A stretch of DNA of 64,000 nucleotides from Lomentospora prolificans (taxonomy: Eukaryota; Ascomycota; Sordariomycetes; Microascales; Microascaceae): NCBI GenBank assembly GCA_029532625.1, contig JARFXM010000009.1:4340001-4404000 (forward strand). The letters run 5' to 3'. Below the pieces are notes generated by a model. The model was not told where the DNA came from. It saw nothing but the letters and a program-made list of their open reading frames with translations, and did not search any database. This document shows positions 56,301 to 64,000 of the stretch, one piece after another; position 1 is the stretch's first letter; each line of letters starts with the position of its first letter. The position numbers and the translations under genes are program-made.

Positions 56301-58002
56301 GTAATGCTATCCTGTTTCAAAACTGTTGGATCGCATTTTAGGTGTGCCAATCCGGAATGCGAGATCTTATGCCCGCCCGTCGCGCAATCTCGGCGGCCCC
56401 CCCATCTTAATCTGTAGCGTGGGTTGAGGGTAACCAAATGGCCGGCCCAATCAGCGCCGGGGAATGACCAACTTTTGTCTTGGCCAAAGGGGGAAAAGGG
56501 TCCTTGATAATGTTCAGAGCTGCCGTTTTAGCTCAAACAACCTGCCAGGATAGATCAACTGTCTCCCTAGCCAGCCATTGGGGATCCCCAGATTGATTTA
56601 TCCACTCCACCCTCCATTTCCTCGTTGATCGCATGGGCCTGCTGGTCGAGTTGGGGTTTCGCGTTTTCGAACTCCTTGGGATATAGCTGTCTGCCGGTTC
56701 AAGACAGTTTCCAGTGCCGGCTGAAATACCCTCTCTCATCAAAAAAAGAAGCGACAGCGTATGGTGCCATGGCACTAGCGCACAATTCCCGCCTTTTGGC
56801 GAATCGGCTGCCCGCTAGAATGTTTCCAGATGTATGCTGGCCTTATCAAGCCTGTCTTTTTGAACGAATCGGGTTTTTGACCCGACTTAAAACCTGACGA
56901 GGTCGGGGCTTTGCGACGTTCTACCGTCCCGGCAAGCAAGCCGAACGACTTCGCACAATCTAGTCGACCCCTTGATCGAAAGCAAGTGATTCTTTGCTCG
57001 TGCTAGCACTAGAGTTTGCAAACGGGTATCGGTATACCCTACCTGCCAGCCTTTGCGGCCAGCGGCCCTCGTGGCATGTACACCGTACCTGTAGCTCAAG
57101 CAGGTACTCCCGTCTGGTCCTGGATGGTAGCAGTATTCGCCGGACCCAGACTCCTACCTTCGACAATTGACCGAGACAATAGTACCCGCGGGCTGCTACT
57201 CTTGATATCAAGGCTGGACTTTTGCAAACTTCCGAGGTCCCTTTGCCTCACACGACACAACACACATCAATGCTTCCGGTCACCAATGAGACTAAGCCTG
57301 CGCGCCCCTCCTAGTATTTCAACACATCCATATTGACCAGGAAGGTGCCATAGCCAAACCTTCCCTTCTCAAAGTACCACCCTTCCAGGGCTCCTGTTCC
57401 GAGAATTTGCACCCCGCACTTTCCCTCCAGTCAATGAGACTTCTCCATATCACTCCGTAACTCTAATCTCTGTATCTCTGCATCCTCATGGTCCTCCCGT
57501 GGTGGAAGAAGGAGGGAGCGATGGAGGACAGACAAAAGGAAAGAGACGTATGTGGAACCCCGACCAGCGCGACGTATTGACTGGGCCCTGTAATGCACCT
57601 TCTATAAACGGAGGGTGATACCGGCCGTCCCCCACAGTCATTCACTGTCTTGAGATATTGCCTCTCTTATCATTTTCCCACAATTCCGGGACTACGACCA
57701 CCCGAAGATCTTCGTACTCCCAATTGTATGGTGAGGAGGCCTTTTAATAGAAGACTTTCAAGCTGCATCCTCGATTGCTCTCCATCCCTTCAAAAGCCCC
57801 CCGTCGCCCCATCTCCCTTCCCCACCTACCGACCGTCCTCCAAGCTCTCTGGATTCCTCGCGACTTTTTGCAGTTTATATCTTGCCTCCCCCGGCCCGCT
57901 ATGACGTACTCGTTCATGTGAAGTCTAGCAGCAACACTTCTTCCAGTCTCTAGTATCGTTACGATATAGACTTACGCCCTCGGAACTTCACAGAACGACG
58001 CC
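53327..58002. other. Gene-free region upstream of the OPT transporter gene
   Basis: About 4.7 kb with only short or non-ATG frames; the longest (about 140 codons near 54.3 and 55.0 kb, plus strand) show no protein character. Patches of the GCCAGC word occur (for example 54908-54922). The final 400 bp are pyrimidine-rich and should contain the OPT promoter and leader. Confidence 0.5.
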
Positions 58003-60945
58003 ATGGCATCCAAGGAGATCACTGAGACGCCCCAGGCGGTGGATACCACCCCGCGTTCACCGCCTGGGATCTTGAGTGAAAAGAAGCCTGTAGGTGACAA
58101 GCCCCCCGAGGTTCTCATCCATAAAAAGGATTTTATGCTAACGCGATACTCCGATAGATTGTTGCTGACATCTCCGATAACATTTCCGACACCACCAGAG
58201 ATGAGGGCCAGATCCTTAATGTTACCGAGGACGATCTTTTGGAGGCGAAGGCCCTCGCCTCTACTTTTACGCTTGAAGATACCCTACGTGTAAGTTTATA
58301 TGCCTCAGTTGTGGCTTACCGGTCACCCTGCGAACTTCTAAGAAGCTTCCATCTCGCCAACCGGCGATTGGCTCGTACCGATTGGCTCACACCAGGCTCT
58401 AGTTAATGAGACAAGTCCACATCCAGCATTCAAGGGATCCTAATTTCCCCATCACCATCATCGACAGGATTGAAGAGTTCATCTGTTAGTTCCTGTCGCG
58501 AGCCGCTGTCATTTTTATGTGACACCATCCTAATGCAAGTTTGCCCACAGGGAACGAGGATGTCGTTGACAACCCCGAGAAGCATGAGCGTCTCATTCAG
58601 GAGATGAAAATCGAGGCTGCTCTTATCACCAATAATTCACCTTATGCCGAAGTGCGCGCTGTCGTTGATAACCACGACGACCCCACCATGCCCACCTCGA
58701 CCATCCGAGCCTGGATCATCGGCATCTTCTTCGCCTGCTGCATTTCTTTCATCAATTCCTTCTTCGATGTCCGTCTTCCTAGCATTTACGTTATTCAAAC
58801 CGTGCCCCAGCTCTTGGCTTACCCCGCCGGCAAACTCTTCGAGAAAGCTCTGCCGGATGTAGGGTTCAGTCTTTTCGGTGTCTACCACAGCTTGAACCCT
58901 GGACCATTCAACAAGAAAGAGCATATGCTCATCACCATCATGAGTAATGTTGCAAAGAGTACTCCATACACGAACTACATTGTTTGGATCCAAGTCCTTC
59001 CTCAGTACTTTAACCAGCCGTGGGCTATTAGCTTTGGCTACCAGGTTCTCATCGCCCTGTCCACCAACTTCATTGGCTATGGTCTTGCCGGTATCTGTCG
59101 ACGATTCCTCGTCTACCCATCTTATTGCGTCTGGCCCTCTTCCCTTGTTACCATTGCCCTGAATTCCGCTTTCCATGATAGTGCAGGCGAAGCTGCGACA
59201 GTCCTTGGTCCCTTCAAGTCTGTATGGAGAATGTCACGCCTCAAGTACTTCACTTGGGCTTTCGGTCTCATGTTTGTGTATTTTTGGTTCCCCAACTATC
59301 TTTTCGCCGCTCTAAGCTACTTCAGCTGGATGGCCTGGATTGCTCCTGACAATGGCAACCTCGGGAGAATTACCGGAGCCTATACGGGCTTGGGACTCAA
59401 CCCCATCCCTTCATTTGATTGGAACATCTTCACCTACTTCCTTGACCCTCTCATGGTTCCTTTCTTCTCTACATTCAATTTTTTCCTTGGAGCCTTCTTC
59501 TCCATGTTCATCATCATCGCCATCTACTATACAAACACCTTCAACACAGGTTACCTACCAATCAACTCTAACCGCACTTTTGACCATTTCGGCAAGAAGT
59601 ATAATGTTTCTTCTATCATCGACCCGAACGGCATATTTGACAGCACCAAGTATGAGGCATACTCGCCACCATTTCTTTCCTCGGGAAACTGCGTCGTATA
59701 CATGTTCTTCTTCGCTGTTTACTCGTCAACTGTAACCTACGGTATTCTCTATCACAGGCATGAGATAATGCTGGGCCTTCGTGACGCCTGGTCCGCCATT
59801 AAGTGGAAGAGAAGCAAGAACTCGGATCAGAATGGAGCCACTCAGGAAGAAATTGACCGCAATACTCTAGACGTGCATAACCGCATGATGGCCTCTTATA
59901 AGGAAGTTCCTGAGTGGTGGTATATGATCTGCCTAGCGCTTGCCCTTGGCCTTGGTATTGCCGGTATTGCCGCATATCCCACGAACACGACCCCAGCTGT
60001 TGTCCTATACGGTGTCGCACTTTGCCTCGTCTTCGTCGTACCTATCGGTATCATCTATGCCATGACCGGTGTCCAGGTGACCCTGAACGTCTTGGCCGAA
60101 TTCATCGGTGGTGTTTGGGTAGAGGGAAATGCGATTGCTATGTGCTTCTTCAAATCATACGGCTACGTCACTGCAGCACACGCTCTGTCTTTCAGCGCCG
60201 ATCTCAAACTGGCTCACTACCTCAAGATCGCTCCCCGTTTCACCTTCTGGGCCCAGATGGTGCCCACCTTCGTGTCTACTTTCATCAGCATCGGCGTCCT
60301 TCAGTACCAGGTTCACATCGAGAATATCTGCACAGAGGACGCTCCTTTCCGATTCACTTGCCCTGGTATCAATACTTTCTTCACCGCTGCTGTCTTCTGG
60401 GGTACCGTGGGCCCGAGGAAAATCTGGGGTGCTGGAGGGCAGTACGTTGTCACGCTTATCGGATTCCCCATCGGCGTTGTAGTCGTTGGGATCTTTTACC
60501 TACTGAGCAAGAAGTGGCCCAAGAATGCCCTCATTAGGAACGCACACCCCGTCGTCATGTTCAACGGCGCTCTTGGCTGGGCCCCCTATACTCTCGCATA
60601 TATCTGGCCCGCCGTCCCCGTCGCTGCTTTCTCATGGCTCTTCCTCAAGAAAAAGTACTTGGACTTATGGTCAAAGGTATGATACGCATCTATTAATCAA
60701 GATGGAGTGTACATCTGCTAACCGTTACGACTTTCTAGTACAATTTTATCACGTCAGCGGCCTTCTCCTGCGGTGTGGCAATTTCTGGTATCGTGATATT
60801 CTTCGCTCTTCAGATCTCCGGCATCGAGGTCCTATGGTGGGGAAATAATGTTCCGTTTGAGGGCTGTGATGGAACGGGAAGTTGCACCCTGCTGGAACTC
60901 GGCCCCGAGGAATACTTTGGTCCGCGGATTGGAGATTTTCATTAA
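58003..60945 (+). CDS. OPT family oligopeptide transporter (isp4-like)
   Basis: Five exons: 58003-58089, 58158-58289, 58403-58484, 58551-60676 and 60739-60945. The introns are 68, 113, 66 and 62 bp, and the protein is 877 residues. OPT proteins are proton-coupled plasma membrane importers of tetra- and pentapeptides, glutathione or siderophore-like peptides. The hydrophilic N-terminus (about 150 residues) includes the family segment RDPNFPITIIDRIEEFIWN, assembled across intron 3, and NNSPYAEVRAVVDNHDDP. Family motifs are NPG at 216-218 (SLNPGPFNKKEH) and the KIPPR-type KIAPR at 659-663. Some 14-16 hydrophobic helices follow. The end is WGNNVPFEGCDGTG with two or three Cys, then GPRIGDFH, a usual OPT tail. 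Intron 1 is supported by the branch-like gctaac. Substrate unknown. Confidence 0.95.
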
Positions 60946-61650
60946 TTCGGATCGAGTTTTTGCTTAAGGAATAGGTTGCCGCTACTCTCTTACTTCCATG
61001 CTTAATAATTTCGGCCCCAGTGGATTTCTCCATGGGAGCTTGTTTGTATATGCTTGTTCAACGATATTACCTTGGGGAGGTTTCGTTGTCCAGTTTGAAT
61101 TCAAGTGCTATCGTTAATTCTTGATGGCTCAATCATCGCATCGCACCAAAGAGTTGGGTTGACAAACCAATCAGCATCCATTTTCCCAGGACAATGTACT
61201 GTACTTATAATTAGAGTAAGTTATCCTCTATGAGTTTATATGGAACCGCGAAGACAAGACTAGGCCCGAGCCGACAACCATCCTCCCCGCGCCCACCACC
61301 TTTGGCTACCACTAGGGTTAGGGTTAGACAAATCAACTCCATCGTCGGGTATTGATGTCCTAGAGTAATGCGCAGAATTTGTTGCTAACAACTCCTATGA
61401 CCTTCAAGGAGCTTCCGGCTTATCCGAAAGGTGTTTGGTAGCTTTGGGGGATCCTTCAATACATCCATGGCCTCCGATCTATTAGGTGCGGCGGTGAGTC
61501 GTTTGCAAGAAGTGAGGCTGTGAACGGCTAATCGTCGCCTGTTGAGGGCATTATTGATATGATCTTACACATCATGTACGATGTGAACCAGCCAATCCCT
61601 TATCAACGCCCGCCCCCCGCCACCCGCCACTAGCAGGATTCAATGGGCGC
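60946..61650. other. Intergenic with a telomere-like repeat
   Basis: About 700 bp between OPT and the DUF7730 gene. It holds the sequence tagggttagggttag at 61313-61327, a two-unit TTAGGG match. Otherwise no feature was seen. Confidence 0.6.
61313..61327. repeat. Short interstitial TTAGGG-type repeat
   Basis: Two and a half units of the fungal telomere sequence TTAGGG inside the chromosome arm. It is too short to mark a telomere; it may be a binding site for a Tbf1/TRF-like factor in the promoter 324 bp upstream of the next start codon. Confidence 0.75.
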
Positions 61651-63098
61651 ATGCAGGAATACCCCTCTCCCTCATATCTTAATATTTCTCCGAAGTCGCC
61701 CCAAACAACTACAGGGGTAGTTGAAACCTCGAGCATGTTGACTACAGGCTCCAAGGGGAAACAGAATGAGAGACCACCGTTTCTCAACGACCTGCGCGCG
61801 GACAACTATCAGCCTCAGTCGCCCTTCTTCTCGGGGCTGCCGCGCGAGGTCCGAGACACGATATATCCCGAGTTGTGGAGGAGCGAGGGCCTGGCCCAGC
61901 ACATCTTCTGGCACGAAGACAAGGTCAACCCAAAAAAGTCCAGGTTTTGCTTCTGGCCTTGCAAAACTGAGTATAGCGTGGTCAACGAAGCCCAGAACAA
62001 ATTCGAAGGGATCTGGACTAGCGGGAATCTCTGGAGAGGCCTTCCGGTAAATCCGCTCTGGCACGCGCGGCTCCATTCGCAATGGCTCAATCACTGGCAG
62101 TGTGAAGAAGCATTGCTAGCTGCGTTAGAGAAGGCGGGTCTGCCCGCCGATAGATACGATGCGGACGGCGAAAAGTTGACTAAATTCCATTGTCCGTGTG
62201 AGCTGGGCGACCACCACCCGCGTAAAAGTTACTTGCCCATGCTTTTGACGTGCAAGGCAATGTAGGTTCTGAACCAAGTCACACTGGAAAGCCCCACTGT
62301 GGTACTCACTCAATCCAGGTACCTTGAATGTTTTGAGTCCATGTACGAGATGACGAGATTCGTATTTGTCGACACACGGACTGTCCAGCAATTCTTGGGA
62401 CGGTGTAGCGGGCACAACGCCACGATTTTGGCAACCAGGCCGTATGTCAAGCGTATACGAAACATAGATATTTCGCTCCCACTCAACTTCCCTACTCGCC
62501 TATCCTGCTACGGCCTTCCGGTCGACAAGCACTGGGGAAACAATCTTCATTGGCTTCATCTGTCAGAAATGAAAGCGTGCAAGGAGGTCAACGTCTACAT
62601 TGACGCTCGCCAAAGAGACGCATACGTTGAACCCCGGTCCTACGTAACCTACGACCGCATGATGCACCTAGATCACGGTACCCTGCTCGTCAAGGTCGTT
62701 GGGCCTATGGCTAGGTGCCTAAAGGGCGTATCTCTAGTTATTACGATCAGCACTCCGTTATCGAGAGACAAAAGTGCCTGGTCCCGGGGCTTGAATATGC
62801 CGAGCGATTATCGCCTGTACGGGTTTCTTGATGACTTCAAGTTTCTCCCGAATCTGCGAGTTTGGAAACGTTATTGGGGTGACGTTTTCCATCCGATCCC
62901 GCCAAAGCTAGGATTGCCTGACGGTGCCATATACCCCAACTATCTACTGTATGCTTCCTATAGCTTACCCAACTGAAACTCTTAAGATGACGTCTAACCA
63001 CTCTGGACTATAGTCCGAGTATCAAGGAGGGCGACTTTGTTAAGCCCCCCGACGGCGAAGGGTCAATCATACACGAGATATACCGATGGGACGACTAG
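61651..63098 (+). CDS. DUF7730 domain protein (F-box-like fungal family)
   Basis: Three exons: 61651-62261, 62319-62948 and 63014-63098. The introns of 57 and 65 bp have GT-AG borders, and the protein is 441 residues. The opening of the domain is QSPFFSGLPREVRDTIYPELW (about residues 55-75), the F-box-like helix common to this large, lineage-expanded family of filamentous ascomycetes. LPMLLTCKAMYLECFESMYEMTRFVF, created by the first splice, is the usual mid-domain stretch. The second splice gives LLPSIKEGDFVKPPDG near the end. Members have no proven function; F-box-like starts hint at protein-protein contacts. No signal peptide. The first ~50 residues are disordered, and a later Met (SSMLTTG) could also be the start. 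Confidence 0.85.
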
Positions 63099-63906
63099 GC
63101 ACCCCCTTCCTCCAATACCATTCTGATTTATCAGCAACAATTTCCTAAACCACGCCCACCTTATATGTGCGGACGGGTAGTCTTTAGTTTTGGTAGGCAG
63201 CCGCTGCGCCTGCTCCCTATCCGGAATATTACCACGAAGGTGTATGATGGTACCATCGCACATTCCTGCCCATCCCTTCTTTTTTTTGATCTTGAACGCC
63301 CCCCGCGCCTAAGAGTCAACGTTCCCGTAAGCATTTCTCGTAAGAAGTCGGTGCACAGTTAATCGGATCTCTCCGAACGGCGCTTGTGCCCGTAAGCGAC
63401 AGGCGCGAATGGGGCGGCACGACAAATCCGGAGGCGCAGCGGGGGCGCACACGCCAGGGGAGGATTGTCTGCAGAGTTAGATGTTATCGACAGCGCCACC
63501 CCGAAATTGACATGAAAGAAATGTATTAGGACTGAAACATACGAGCGCGTTGGAAGAAGGTGACGCCATGATGGGTTTCTTTCTTCTCCGTGGGTCGTGA
63601 GTTTTCTTGCGAAGGATTCGCTGCTTTAATGCTACGCCTTGCAACCCCCAAAAGATTTTGCCCGCTTCCAGTCTTAGATTAATTGCCTGTACTTTAGGCG
63701 CCGATGTTCCGAACCATCTCATGGAAGGCAATGAATATACGCAAAACATGACGACGAGCATGAATTCACTAGGATGACATGAGGTTAAGTCCTCCTTGTT
63801 GCGGAATTTGATCCAACAAAACAAATCAAAGTGCAGGAAGCGCACTAATATGATATATGTGCAGCCCCAATAATGGGGGCCATGGATATATACACTTCGT
63901 GGCAGT
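63099..63906. other. Intergenic, convergent 3' flanks
   Basis: About 800 bp between two converging genes. The minus-strand frame at 63477-63953 lacks a credible start and overlaps the stop of the next gene; I see nothing else. Confidence 0.55.
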
Positions 63907-64000
63907 TTACAAGCCAAGCTCGTCCAAGATGCTCGTATCGAGGAACTTTTCAATGTCTTCTTTAGGAATAGGCTGCCTTCGGTCCTCTCGTGCCAAGTAC
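63907..64000 (-). CDS. C-terminal tail of an unidentified gene cut by the right edge
   Basis: Read from the right edge on the minus strand, one frame gives 30 residues before a TAA: YLAREDRRQPIPKED, then IEKFLDTSILDELGL and stop. The charged, helix-like ending on a short amphipathic stretch looks like a real protein C-terminus rather than noise, and the neighbouring frames do not. Too little is present to name the protein. Its body lies beyond base 64000. Confidence 0.5.
   Translation of the reverse strand, partial: YLAREDRRQPIPKEDIEKFLDTSILDELGL

Noticed and set aside
63477..63953. Minus-strand frame of 158 codons near the right edge
   Set aside because: Random-looking product; it overlaps, in another frame, the stop of the better-supported C-terminal tail at 63907.

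Overview
The window is nuclear DNA of a filamentous ascomycete (Pezizomycotina). Sordariomycetes is my best guess from the gene families; the genus cannot be told. The basis is eukaryotic genes with short GT-AG introns (53-126 bp, one of 259 bp), one intron-containing nuclear tRNA, and typical mould families: a velvet regulator, an OPT transporter, a DAL5-like MFS permease, a DUF7730 protein, a CPAF-like S41 protein and a PX-SNARE Vam7. Gene density is low, at 17 protein genes (two cut by the window edges) and one tRNA, with several gene-free stretches of 3-5.5 kb.

Layout. 1-2865: C-terminal part of acetyl-CoA carboxylase (+). 3546-3938: mitochondrial BolA-like protein (-). 8117-11108: secreted subtilisin-like protease (+, 3 exons). 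16671-17544: small velvet-domain regulator behind a 5.5 kb gene-free region (+, 2 exons). 22783-24927: unrecognised membrane/coiled-coil protein (-). 28034-29140: Vam7 vacuolar SNARE (-). 30730-31739: EB1/Bim1 microtubule plus-end protein (-, 4 exons), divergent from Drs1 DEAD-box helicase at 32422-34883 (+, 2 exons). 35758-38262: App1-type phosphatidate phosphatase (+). 40128-40961: isocitrate lyase/PEP-mutase-like enzyme (+). 42811-43378: MAPEG/microsomal GST3-like protein (+, 2 exons). 43792-43881: tRNA-Pro(AGG) (-). 44449-46054: MFS permease (-, 3 exons). 48570-48929: small secreted protein (-). 50957-53326: secreted S41/CPAF-like protein (+, 3 exons) whose active-site motif looks degenerate. 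58003-60945: OPT oligopeptide transporter (+, 5 exons). 61651-63098: DUF7730 protein (+, 3 exons). 63907-64000: C-terminal tail of a gene entering from the right (-).

The genes form no cluster or operon-like unit. They are a mix of housekeeping functions (lipid synthesis, Fe-S maturation, vacuole fusion, microtubules, ribosome assembly, endocytosis) and lifestyle functions (secreted proteases, transporters, a developmental regulator). I found no CRISPR, virus or intact transposon.

The points most worth a second look are: the S41-like protein with His in place of the expected nucleophilic Ser; an orphan cluster of MCB, RFX X-box and CRE-like sites near 27.1 kb with no gene beside it; the velvet gene, whose long intron stays open in frame; the exact 124-bp tandem duplication near a CpG-depleted block at 20-22 kb; and the unrecognised coiled-coil membrane protein. 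Exon borders were derived by hand from splice signals and frame continuity and have not been checked against transcripts.
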